This document shows, piece after piece, positions 34,549 through 45,145 of a DNA stretch of 64,000 nucleotides. The stretch comes from Adineta ricciae. Its lineage: Eukaryota > Rotifera > Eurotatoria > Adinetida > Adinetidae. A program made the translations under genes and the position numbers. Each line of letters begins with the position of its first letter. Position 1 is the first letter of the stretch. The stretch is taken from contig CAJNOJ010000033.1 of assembly GCA_905250025.1 (NCBI GenBank), forward strand, positions 186,001 to 250,000, given 5' to 3'. A model generated the notes under the pieces. It saw only the letters and a program-made list of their open reading frames with translations, did not search any database and was not told the origin of the DNA.

Positions 34549-34878
34549 ATGAAGAGTAGTCTGCCAGTGTATGTTTACCTTGGAATGTTTTATATGTTCA
34601 CGTCGGTTTCTACAACACCTTTCCCAGCAAAACAACTGAGATCGACGATGCCAGTATCAACTGAATACAAACGTTTGGCAACACGTTGTTTCATCGATGA
34701 TTATACAACATGGTCAGAAAAATATCAGTTTTTGTTATTTATGCTTCGCATGGCTGATGTATTGAATATGGCTGATCAAGATAGAGAGTCGTTATTGAAA
34801 CAATGGGACCAAATGCGTCTTCAACAGCAATGTTTACGCTTTATCGAACGGCTACCGGTCTCTGTTGGTCCTGGGTAG
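34549..34878 (+). CDS. Small secreted protein
   Basis: Single exon, 109 residues. The N-terminus (MKSSLPVYVYLGMFYMF-TSVS) is a good signal peptide with cleavage likely before the TTPFPA region. The mature ~85 residues are predicted mostly helical, with two Cys (in TRCFIDDY and QQCLRFIERL) that could form one disulphide. Two Cys in a helical 85-residue secreted protein suggest a hormone- or venom-like scaffold only in shape; no family is recognised. Confidence 0.5.
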   Translation: MKSSLPVYVYLGMFYMFTSVSTTPFPAKQLRSTMPVSTEYKRLATRCFIDDYTTWSEKYQFLLFMLRMADVLNMADQDRESLLKQWDQMRLQQQCLRFIERLPVSVGPG

Positions 34879-35809
34879 AAGTGTGGAATAGAAAACGAAA
34901 GATATCTCCTATAAACATTGAACGAACTGACTCATGTGCGACAATAGATATACACAGTATTTTTCGATTTTCAGTCCTTTTTTTGTCCAAATACAAATCT
35001 ATACACATACATACGCGTAAATAAATCGTCATTCTTCTTAAATCTTATCATTAAGATGATCATGAACTAATTATAAAAAAAGATTTTATTGTTTGAAGAA
35101 GGATCATTATGCAAATCTATAAAGATCACGAACGTTTTACCGAAAGATGCAAACAGATTCGAGGAGCTGTCCATGACGACACTCAAAGTGCTTGGGATTG
35201 TTTACTTTCTTAGTCGACACATAGCTTATCAGAATCAAGGATAACCCAGCTACATTTCTTTTTGCCAGTTGAATATCTCTAATCAAAGTCAATTAAGTTG
35301 ACAGTAGATCCGCATCATGAAAGGAACTTTTGAGTCGAACCATCTGCTTAACAATTGAGTTCATTCGATATATTGTTGTTATCAAACCTGAAACGTATGT
35401 TAATATCCCTTGACGTCAAGGGAGTGCAAACAACGCATTTGTGATGTTCTTAATGAGCCCATTCCTGGATTCTGCACTGACCTTACGAAGAAAAAAAATG
35501 AACGTAATAATTTCATCTACCTCACCCTTGATTGTGTTTTTTTTACTTTCAAACAATTAGTTTTCATCGCACGTTATAAATCAATTCTCAGTTTACAAGA
35601 AACGAACCGAAGTACAAAATCGGTCGACAAGATAAAGCTTACATTCTTAATGAATATACGATTACCTCGAAAAAAGAAAAGAATCGACGTGATTCTCATA
35701 CATGATATACTAAAAACGTACAGGGAGAGAAGAAGATAAACAGATTCACCCAAGTATTCTTTTTTTTTCATTCCGATTAACATTAACAAGAACATCGACG
35801 GCAAGTGCC
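34879..35809. other. Intergenic
   Basis: An open frame at 35410-35739 has low-quality, Lys/Arg/Phe-rich composition without splice partners; not accepted. Otherwise nothing seen. Confidence 0.45.
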
Positions 35810-37052
35810 ATGGAATGGATTACAACTCTCATATCAGAAATCTATACATACCTTGAATACCGTGATGATACAGGTATTGATCGTCTCAATCGTTTATACA
35901 CAGTTGCAGTTCTATCGGCATTCGTAACACTGATCACGACTCAACAATACGTTGTCGGTGATCCAATTCTCTGTTGGGTGCCAAAAGATGTTCCCGAGTC
36001 CAATTCAAAGTTTGCACATGACACTTGCTGGCTAGGTCATACGAATTACTATGTATCACAGAATGCGACTAGTTTAGAACATCCATCTATTCCACGAACT
36101 TCCCCGTTTACTATCTATCCATGGTTGCCAGTCGCTCTTATTGGCATGACAGTGAGTTTTATTCTACCGTATCTATTAATTTGGCATGGGTTTTCAAGTC
36201 GAACAGGCATCAATATAAAACGTTTGATGGAAATCGATAAACAACACGAGTTAAGAAAAACTATTCATTACGTTCTGAAGAGGAAATATTCGTATGACTG
36301 TTTGGGTGGAAATTATGTGATGTGTGTATATTTATTGATGAAAATCCTATATATCTCCATCTTGATTGGTCAACTCTTTTTTGTTAATAAATTACTCACA
36401 GGATTTTACTTTCAGTTCGATCCCAAATATCTATTAGAAATTTTATCAGTTAAACACGATATGTGGACATCGGTAAGTGACTTTATTGTCGATCATTGAT
36501 TGTTAGATTAGATTTATACGAATACTAGGCCCATTTTCCAATCGAAACGATGTGTGGTGAGTAAACTAGACGAGAAAAGGAAATCTGAACGGTATATGCG
36601 AAATTTTGTTTCTAGATTTCATGGTTCGAATGTTAGGTATGATGTAGAAGTTGAACAAAGACTTCATAGATCTTTTGCTTTGCAAATAGGTGATATTAAC
36701 AATTGGTATACGATCCAGTGTATTTTACCGTTTAATCTATTTACAAAACGAATCTTTGTTTTATTATTAATCTGGTTTAGCGTGCTATTAGTGTTAAACT
36801 TAATTGATTTTATATTTGTTTGGTTATACCGACGGGTTTACTCGAGTAACTATCGTTACGAATATATCTTTCGGTTTGTTCATATCTATAAATCATGCTT
36901 ATGTAAGTCTAATAGCACAGAACGAAATGATTGTGGTCATTTTCGCTTTAGATAAAGACGATATGGATAAAGAAATCACGTTGGCAAATGATTGTGAAAT
37001 TCATCGTCGTGAATTCGTTCATGAATATTTGAAATTGTACGACGAAAATTGA
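35810..37052 (+). CDS. Innexin (gap-junction channel)
   Basis: Innexins form gap junctions in protostomes. Model: exons 35810-36472, 36529-36560, 36616-36845, 36916-37052; 353 residues. Four membrane segments: near residues 30-48, 108-130, 185-210 and 265-290. Loop 1 has the two conserved Cys in an innexin setting (DPILCWVP and HDTCWLGHTNYYV). The TM2 entry reads FTIYPWLPVAL, a variant of the YYQWV signature. Loop 2 has Cys in ETMCGEF and TIQCILPFNLF, the latter typical of the family. The last two junctions have alternative phase-compatible sites, so ~10 residues around them are uncertain. The C-terminus is short and acidic. Confidence 0.85.
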
Positions 37053-37955
37053 GAAGACTGCCTCTTTTATAAAGCCCTGTTCTTCTTTTTTTTTCTAGAG
37101 ATGGTTATTTATTATTAAAGTTTCTACATGGAATTTCCACCGATATGGACATGAGTTACCTCGTTGCATATCTCTACACACAATTTGTTCAAATGAAACA
37201 TGACGCGTCGAGGAAATACGAGAGGAAAACTATCGTTTAGATGTGACATTCAGCAGTATTTCGATGAGTGAATAGCGAACGCTAACATAACCAATACATG
37301 TGATTTTTCAGTCGCAATTTCAATAAATAATTTCGTATGAAGAAAACAAAACGAACTAGTACAGTTGTTTTTTCAATAATATCGTCCTTGACCATTATTC
37401 TTTGTTGTTTTTTGCTACAATAAAATGTCTTATTACGATGTTTAAACGATCATACTGCTTGTCTCTTGAAAGAAAAACGATATGACAAAAATATACGGAG
37501 ATCAGCTGAAAGATTATTTCATATCTTTACTCATTTAGTGACTTAAATATGAACTTTTGAACACTCTGTCTTAGACAAAACACAAGCTTGACATTCATAT
37601 TCTTTTCTAACAAAGAAATACATGGGATTATATCATTCTTTCGTTTTTCTATGGTTCATTTTAGGTGTAATACCGATATTTTTGTCTATTTACTTATTTA
37701 TACTGATCGTAGACAAAGAGTGCATCTCCATTTGAGCAGTGCAATGCGAAAGTGAATAGGTATTGTATCGATATTTGTTTAGTTTTTTTTCTCATGCTCG
37801 AGCAAGCGCATCGTCATCATCATCTTGTTTTCTTTGTATATATTCATACGTTATGTTTTTCGTCTTGTATTTATACATCATATCTTGATAAAATTATCCA
37901 TTGTTCTCCTTTGTTTGGATATTTACTCAATATATATAGATATTCAAGCAGTCGA
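37053..37955. other. Intergenic; upstream region of the aquaporin
   Basis: No supported CDS. A TATATATAG acceptor-like site just before the aquaporin ATG suggests a leader intron. Confidence 0.45.
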
Positions 37956-39806
37956 ATGCTAAACGCTATACCGGACAGACGCAGCATCAGTGAGATTGCT
38001 GATGGCCCTGGATTTCTAACGCCGAATGAACCAGTCGATGAAAGTTCAGACATCGAATTCAACGGACAGTCAAAAACATCTCGTCATGAATCAATCAGTC
38101 TTGGTGAACGACGTAAATCATCTGTATATTCAAATAGAAGTGGAGAATCCAGTATTGAACTCCCGCAGCCAAATTCTACCGTAGAAGCAGGTAAAAAACA
38201 TAACACGAAAATATTTTTATGTTTTGTTAGAAGGATGACATATGAACGTAGGCCTGTCCTTATGTCAAAAGTGTATAATTGACTCACGAATTAATCAAGG
38301 ACGTTTAATGGGAAATAATATTTATCATATATTTTTTCTCGAAAACACAAGCATTTATGACAAATGAATAGCTGTGCACGAAAAACAGTAATCGAGCTAG
38401 TAAACAACATTCGTTCTACTGATGAGGCTGTGTCATGCTTTATTTAGATTTTTCTGATGATGTTTGTCCTTAAATAACATGTTCGTCTTGCTCATTCTAA
38501 GTACATTCATAAAAACAAGGAAATCTAACGCTTTTGTAAAAGATAGATCAAGAAGTTTAAACTACTTGCCTCAATGAATAAATACCGGAAGTTCAGTTAA
38601 TTTACTATTCAATCCGAAAATATGACTTTGACTGAGAGTACATCACTTATTGTTGCGTTTTTCCAATATTCTAGTTGAACGACCCATCTTTGAAGGAATT
38701 CGTTTGGATGCTGTTCCTTCTCGAAGTCCATGGGTTCGGTTGTGTGCTGAATGTATTGCCGAATTATTTGGTACCGCTATTCTTGTCCTGTTCGGATGTT
38801 CAGGCATTGCTCAATACACACTCTCACGTGGTGTTCTCGCAAGTTTTCTATCAGTCAATTTTGCCTTCGGTTTCGGAGCTTTGATCGCTGTGTATGTTGC
38901 TGGTCCCGTATCAGGTATGTACTTTACATATTTTCTGTTGCGTCAACCAAAAAAAAATTATCACTGGCAATACTTAGGTGCTCATATCAATCCAGCTGTA
39001 TCTATTGCCATGTTAAGTTTACGCTCGATTACACCGTTACAATGTTTCACCTATATCGTATCACGTATGTTTTTCTTGTCATGATAAATGAAGTGATAGA
39101 AAGGATGATTGTATACCTCAGAATTCCTTGGTGCATTTATTGCGGCAGGATTAGTATTCGGAACATATTATGATGCAATCAATCGATTTGATGGTGGAGT
39201 TAGACAGGTAATAACGGAAGATTTCAGTTCTTTTTTGACTGAGGAATAACATGGTAATGTAAATATAGGTGCAAGGTGAGCAGGCAACTGCGGGCATATT
39301 TGGCACATTACCTGCACAGCATGTTAGTCAAGTATCGCTTTTCTTTGATCAAGTTCTATCAACAGCACTTCTACTCGTCGCTATTTGTGCACTATCAAAC
39401 AAACGAAATAAACTTGTAGCTAATGCCCAAATTCCACTGGCGGTCGGATTTATTATCGTTGCTATTGGTGTTGCTTTCGGTAATGAAGAAGAAGAAGAAG
39501 GAGAGAATGGATAATTTCATCTTTTTTTCTATCTCTAAAGGTTACAATTGCGGTTTTCCAATCAATCCAGCACGTGATCTTGGTCCACGTTTATTTACAT
39601 TGTGCGTGGGCTACGGTCGAGAAGTGTTTTCAGTCGGTAATTACTATTTCTGGATTCCATGTGTAGGTCCAGTATTTGGAGCATTACTTGGGGCGTGGGT
39701 GTATCACGGTTATAGTAAATTAATGAAAGTACATATCGGTGAAGATGACAGAGAAATAGCTCGTGCTCGATATCAAGTTGATGTGCAAAATGTTACTCGG
39801 ATGTAA
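37956..39806 (+). CDS. Aquaglyceroporin
   Basis: Membrane channel for water and glycerol-like solutes. Exons 37956-38190, 38675-38914, 38978-39064, 39122-39207, 39269-39479 and 39541-39806 give 374 residues. Both pore motifs are present: HINPAVS in loop B and PINPARD in loop E; Asp right after the second NPAR is the glycerol-facilitator signature. Six membrane segments start at ~residue 95 ([19 protein letters not shown]). The ~80-residue N-terminal extension is Ser-rich and charged ([26 protein letters not shown]), with basic-Ser sites resembling kinase targets, and is encoded on its own exon before a 484-base intron. Start ATG chosen as the first in that exon after a likely leader intron. 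Confidence 0.92.
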
Positions 39807-40232
39807 TGGAACGCTCCTTTTCCCCTTTTTTTTTCTACATGCGAAACAAATTTTCAGTATTTTCATATTCCTATAATACTGTATATAGAAATATATAGTG
39901 TTGAGATGGAAAGGTGATAGTCATCAAAAGTTGCTTTGTACGTTTTTCGAATAAAATAAGTAACAAAAGATTTGAATATACATTCGATTGTTTACGGTCG
40001 AGAGCAAAATCACTTTGGATTACCAGTTTATTTATCTCTCGATTTCGTCTGACTTGAAATTGTACATGTTAATGTATATATCGAATAACAATAAACTATC
40101 GTTTTACTCACATACAATGTTGAAAATATATGTGAAAACGGATATTAAAGGATTAGGTCAAGCTATTCTGTATAATCAATTTAAACCACGCCTATAAATA
40201 ACAAATCTTTCTTCGTTTCTTCTTCACTCAAC
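39807..40232. other. Intergenic
   Basis: 3' flank of the aquaporin (AATAAA-like AATAAAATAAG near 39950) and promoter of the next gene. No CDS. Confidence 0.45.
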
Positions 40233-40607
40233 ATGTCACTATTCGATGTAAAACATCTTTTCTTTACACTAATAATAACTTATTCAGCATTCGGTTCATC
40301 CAAGTTACCACAATGTCAATGTGAATGTTGTCCGGGAGAAGACTGCCGTTCACATCTATTGGTTTTCTCCGTTGATCATTGTAACGAAACCACGTGTTCA
40401 TTCGAGCAATGTTATCGAATGTATCCGAAGAAATGTGGACTCATACCTGGCTTTACCAACACATCTTGCAGTGTCAGAATAAAAAATGAAACCACTAGCT
40501 ACATTAAAGACAATTTTAACACTACTTTACTGAACAAAACATCGACAACTGTTACGACCTCGGCAACGATCATCATGATAAATCTTTTCTTCTATCTTTT
40601 ACTCTAA
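40233..40607 (+). CDS. Small Cys-rich secreted, probably GPI-anchored protein
   Basis: Single exon, 124 residues. N-terminal signal peptide (HLFFTLIITYSAFGSS), a ~50-residue core with ten Cys in short spacing (CQCECC, EDCR, DHCNETTCSFEQC, KKCG, TSCS), then a Thr/Asn-rich stalk with N-glycosylation sites (NTT, NKT), and a C-terminal hydrophobic tail (IIMINLFFYLLL) without a cytoplasmic end. That order is the usual GPI-anchor precursor layout. Family not recognised. Confidence 0.6.
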   Translation: MSLFDVKHLFFTLIITYSAFGSSKLPQCQCECCPGEDCRSHLLVFSVDHCNETTCSFEQCYRMYPKKCGLIPGFTNTSCSVRIKNETTSYIKDNFNTTLLNKTSTTVTTSATIIMINLFFYLLL

Positions 40608-40684
40608 TTTATTCATCATTCACTGACAAAAGTAAAACTATTGTTTACATGTAGACACTATCATTTTCTCTGCTATCGAATCGA

Positions 40685-41173
40685 TTAGAAATAAAACATG
40701 CTACCATGCAATATTGAAACACCGCCTAGCACATGAGTAAGCACAGTATCAATGAGAAAAATGAATGCAGAGTAACTATTAACATAGATTTGTTCATGAA
40801 CTTTCATAAATAATAGTGTCATTGCAGTACCTGCACCGAATAAAGCTAGTGGTACAAGTATATAACATCGATTTTGTCGATCCGTTGTTGAACCCATCAT
40901 TAGAAATGACGCAAGTGTACTGGTTACAAGAAGAATAACTGTAAACAATGCTAATAATGTTACTGTTCGGTGCAATTCTTTGATATTACAGGATGATTTA
41001 TGTAAGCATCGTTGAAATAGACCGATACGATGCTGATTTGCATCGATATTCCAGTTCGCTGTTGAAATCGACAATATGGTTGTACATAAGATGAATGTAG
41101 CGAAGACGGAAACCAAGAAATCGATAACTAGTTTTCGATTTGAATACATAGTTGAATGAATGAGAGAATACAA
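40685..41173 (-). CDS. Claudin/PMP22-like tetraspan membrane protein
   Basis: 162 residues (154 from the second Met at 41149). Four hydrophobic segments at about residues 14-36, 65-90, 100-122 and 133-158. The first extracellular loop reads ANWNIDANQHRIGLFQRC with a second Cys eight residues on (KSSCN): the W-(17-22)-GLW-C-C pattern of the claudin/PMP22/EMP superfamily with Phe in place of Trp. Such proteins act in cell junctions or membrane domains. Assignment to a specific subfamily is not possible by eye. Confidence 0.6.
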   Translation of the reverse strand: MYSLIHSTMYSNRKLVIDFLVSVFATFILCTTILSISTANWNIDANQHRIGLFQRCLHKSSCNIKELHRTVTLLALFTVILLVTSTLASFLMMGSTTDRQNRCYILVPLALFGAGTAMTLLFMKVHEQIYVNSYSAFIFLIDTVLTHVLGGVSILHGSMFYF

Positions 41174-41354
41174 ATGATCGAATGTTGATTTTCGTTCTAG
41201 ACGAAATAGAAATTTGATATGTAGTTTGTGTTGTTCTATCAGTCAAACCCGTTCGTAATTGATCATGAAGTTTGTTTGCCTATTCGAAAATAATTTTATC
41301 ATCATAGAAATTTGTGTTATTCAATTGTTCGGAAGTTGTTTTGTGTTTATAAAT

Positions 41355-41720
41355 CTAGACCATAGATTCACGTTGTTCAAATGCGAAAAAAATGTCAAGT
41401 ATTACTTTAGCATAATGGTATGTTTTATTGATCAATTGCTCAGTATCTACGCCGATCAATTCATCAACTTTATTTCCATGAAAATACCATTGAACGGTCG
41501 GTATTGTTGTCTATTTATCGAGAGAACAGTGATGTATGTTCAGAAAACAATCAATTTTACGAACGATATTCAAATATTGTGTCGATTGATTCGTGTGCTC
41601 ATCTAAATCAACGCGATAAACATTAACATGAGAAAGATGTTGTTCTCGGGAAAGATCGTATATTGTTGGTAGAATCATTTTTGAGCCCAACGACCAACAA
41701 ACAGTAAATATAAAAACATT
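41355..41720 (-). pseudogene. Thioredoxin-fold fragment lacking the CxxC site
   Basis: Exons ~41720-41565 and 41510-41355 on the minus strand. The C-terminal part is clearly thioredoxin: MILPTIYDLSREQHLSHV, NVYRVDLDE, then the cis-Pro strand TTIPTVQWYFHGNKVDEL with IGVDTEQL. In thioredoxins WCGPC lies just before K-M-I-x-P. Here the frame leading into MILP reads VCWSLGSK, while another frame one base off reads LLFVGRWAQK, more like the usual strand; neither has CxxC. The start cannot be placed, and the 5' end abuts the divergent + strand gene at 41773. Probably a decaying gene, or a redox-inactive thioredoxin-like protein. Confidence 0.5.
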
Positions 41721-41772
41721 TGTGAAGAAAACATTTCTGACGAATCAATTGAATTCTTTATCACAAAAAGTG

Positions 41773-43624
41773 ATGTTAGAATCGAAAACCAAGGAGAATT
41801 TTGATAAATTAATCTCTGCTTCAATGAATGCTGCTCTTCACGGACAATTGAATACTTTTGTCCGTACAGTTCTCGAACGATCTCCTCGCGAATACGTCGA
41901 TATGAATGACAACAACGGTCTTCAATCATTACTAGTTTTCATTCATGAACAATCAAGTACAGGTCATCTTCCTAATCAATATCTATGTGACTTTATTCAA
42001 CACCTGCGACACTTTGCTCAACTAGGGATATTGTACACGCCGGAAATTGACTATATCTTGACTGACTTACACAAAGCTAAAGATCATGATAGCATAACAG
42101 TAAGATCAATCAAGACTAAATTAGACCAAATGAAAACTGTCAGCTATGTTTATACCTATGATCATCTTGATCTCGCTGAATTGAATGATTTTCTCAATCA
42201 GATGATTGTCGAAGGTATGAAACCGATCGAAACTTTTTGCTAAGCTCTTAATCGATACACTAAATCGATTTTATTTGTAATTAGAAAATCTAACTCATGG
42301 ACAAGTCTGGTACGTGCTCGATCGTTTAGTGAATCTATGCCAACTAGAACCAATAACAAGTTTTGATATCAAAACTCTTCTTACAAATCTTCGACTAGAA
42401 TACAATCGTCAACAAGCAATCTATCCGAAGTTGATTGAAAATTTCCAAACACTTGTTTCATCGCATTCAAGTTCTTTTGCTGAATTGTATTCTCTAGAAC
42501 GTGATATACAACGAGTCTTATTTTCATCGAATAGCAATACTAAACGAATACCCGATGAAGTCCGACGACGTTTCAATGAGATAATGGTGTTTTGTACACA
42601 GATTAGTGTCGATCGATTATTAGTCGAGGAGTTATACGGCCCAACAATGAATTACAAATTTTATAATCAAGTGAAAGAAATTTTGAAAACAGGAAATATA
42701 ATTAATAAAAAACAATCGCTGACGGCTATTGTACAGATACATAAACACTTCCTGCGAATATCACGTTTACATACACGAAACTATTTGTTAGATCAACAGT
42801 TAGACACAATACTTGAGAATATCCAGACATGGTACCCTGAAAAACAAGACTATTTCGAAGATCTTCTCAAGCATATGGCTGAATTAGGCTGTTTACAAGT
42901 AAAACCATCATCGATATTTAGTGCATTAATGAACAAAATCCATGTTCGTAGGATAAGGCATTCGTTGATTTCTGTACTGAACACTTTCTTTCTGATAAAC
43001 AAACGTTGTCGATAGATGAAGCACAAAACAGATTTCAAACTTGGCCTTTCATTTTAGAATTGAATCATCCAGATGTAGAACATATAGCGAAACATTTATC
43101 AAAACTTGAACAAGAAGACAAACTTGATAGTGGTACATATATAGAAATACAAAATCGACTCAATCAAATCGCTCGTTTTCATCGATGGACTTGTCCACGA
43201 ATGAAATCAATCACTGACGATATACTAAAATATCAAGGTAAACAAGAAACCAGGAAAACGTAGAATGCTGTCAAATATCTAACAATTATTCATAGGTAAA
43301 CGATATTTGTCAGACAGAAATGGGTATCAATCGATTCAATTCTATCGTTTAATACTAAACGATATCACTCATGCAATTGAATTTGAATTCTACGTTCAAA
43401 AACTTGCAGCTGAGCATCGCATATCAGATATGTTATGTTCTCATTGGCGTCAATTCGTGCATCAAATTTTACAAAATGAATTAAATATAGATGAGTTAAC
43501 CAAGTGTCACGTGCAACTAAATGCATTGCATCATGTGAAACGTATGGATATTGACCAAGTGGAAAGTTTTATTAGCAAATTAAGTCAAGACAGTGCTTTG
43601 TCTGCGATTAATAGTGTTTATTGA
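41773..43624 (+). CDS. Hypothetical large helical protein
   Basis: Exons 41773-42214, 42285-42898, 42952-43237 and 43296-43624 give 556 residues. No recognised family. Composition and spacing of Leu/Ile/Phe suggest almost all alpha-helix in repeating ~35-45-residue units, such as an alpha-solenoid (for example LDQQLDTILENIQTWYPE, VRRRFNEIMVFC, DVEHIAKHLSKLEQED). No membrane segment or signal peptide. The in-frame reading extends upstream of the ATG at 41773 without another ATG, so a missed 5' exon is possible. Faces the thioredoxin relic. Confidence 0.6.
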
Positions 43625-43682
43625 ATATATAAAGAGTAAGTTTTTTCGATATTTAAAAACGATTTTCAATAATATTGTGTGA

Positions 43683-45145
43683 CTAATCAATATGTCTTCG
43701 TCCTGCATGCTTAGTTGCTACAGTAGCTGCAGTGCCATAGGCAGTCCCACCTTTCGTAAGATATTCGTTGCTTCTTGGAACTTGAAATGGCTACAATAAG
43801 GATAAGATGAACATTATAAGAGCGAATGTTATAAGGAAACAGACTATTTATATGAATGCGCATATCTTACCGTAACGTCAGTTGTGCATGATCCGACAAC
43901 ATCTTTGTAAGCAGTGCAGTTTTCACAACGTGGTAACGTATAAATGTCACCATTGGATCTAACTTCCACGGTAGTAAGTCGAACCTGTGCAGTGGATAAA
44001 TTGGGATCAGATTGACTGTCCACTACTTTATGAAGTGCTTATGCTTCAGCACAACTGGCTGGATGCCGTTTAAGCGGAGTTTCAATATCCGGATGCTGTT
44101 CAAGAAATTTGTTAGGGCGTGGAGCAGGATCAGCATATATTTTACGTACACTTTCATTGACACCAGAATAAGCTTTACCTGTTTGCATATCCTTTGCTTC
44201 ATAGAAAATCTCTTTACCATTTTCTCCTGTAGCAACATTGCTATTCTCTGCAAAACCATTTTTCTGACGAATAGTTCTTAAATTTTCTGCTGTTGAAATT
44301 TCTGCAGTCTTCGTGTATCTTTCAGTTACCTTACCGCCTGCATAGCCGGTCAAACTATCGCCAACCATACTCATACCTGCGTTGAAGTACGAGTCTACGT
44401 CAGTGGGCTTCTCAATAATCTGACAGATTCCGTTCACTTGTTTACCATCGGTTACAGCCATAGTTGCACAATCATATCCTATACCCGCATTGATACCTAA
44501 CACCGTTGCTCCAACAGGGCCACCTGCTACAAATCCAAGACCACCGGCTGTCGTAACTGTCGTTGTCCTGGTCGCTGATATCATGGCATGATCACCGCCT
44601 TCTTTATCATCCAAAGCGTAATGAACCGCAGCCTTAACATGACCAACGACTGGAACCGAATCCATCATATTAAGTGAGGTACTTGTAGCCATTCCCATGG
44701 CTTTGTTCCCACCTTTCACGTCGCCAACGGCATAATGTAGTAAACCTTTGGTGTGTCCAACCACAGGAAAGGAGTTCAAGCTACTATTTCCTCCTTCCCA
44801 GCATTGTTTAGCCGTAGGATCGTCACCGCATACTTTTGCAATACCGGTCGTGCAATGAGAAACAATAGGAGTTTTCGTAACAAATCTCTCCTGAGTTCTC
44901 ATAGCACCTTCTTCATCACCAGCGGCAAGATGAACTAAACTTTTAACTTGAGATACACCAGGAAAGAAATCCCAAAATGATATTGCAACAAGCGGTGCTT
45001 CTTTCTACAATCGTGAATTTAAAAATTAACAAGTAATTTACCTTAAATGAGTGTAATACTTTGGGAAAAGCTGAGTAGATATATGGGTGCCATTTTTTTC
45101 TTCTCTTCTTACTTCCTTGGAAATTTCCATAAAAGAATTTTCCAT
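43683..45145 (-). pseudogene. Repeat protein with deaminase-like C-terminus, interrupted by an in-frame stop
   Basis: Exons 45145-45042, 45004-43871 and 43790-43683. The N-terminal part has about four ~33-residue repeats; the clearest two read PVVGHTKGLLHYAVGD and PVVGHVKAAVHYALDD, each followed by a Gly-Gly and Ala-Met step. A Gly/Ala-rich segment (GGLGFVAGGPVGATVLG) follows. Near the end an S-C-A-E motif is followed immediately by TAA at 44041-44039. The same frame stays open beyond it and shows P-R-C-E-N-C at ~43930-43914, then splices in phase to a last exon ending at TAG 43683. C/H-x-E plus CxxC is the zinc site of the nucleic-acid-deaminase superfamily; the arrangement resembles YwqJ-type domains known from polymorphic toxins and some eukaryotes (inference). 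As it stands the terminating product lacks the CxxC half. Confidence 0.55.

Noticed and set aside
42934-42960. Apparent frameshift in the helical protein gene near 42950
   Set aside because: Resolved by an ordinary intron 42899-42951 (CAA/GTAAAA to CGTAG/GAT) that restores the frame.
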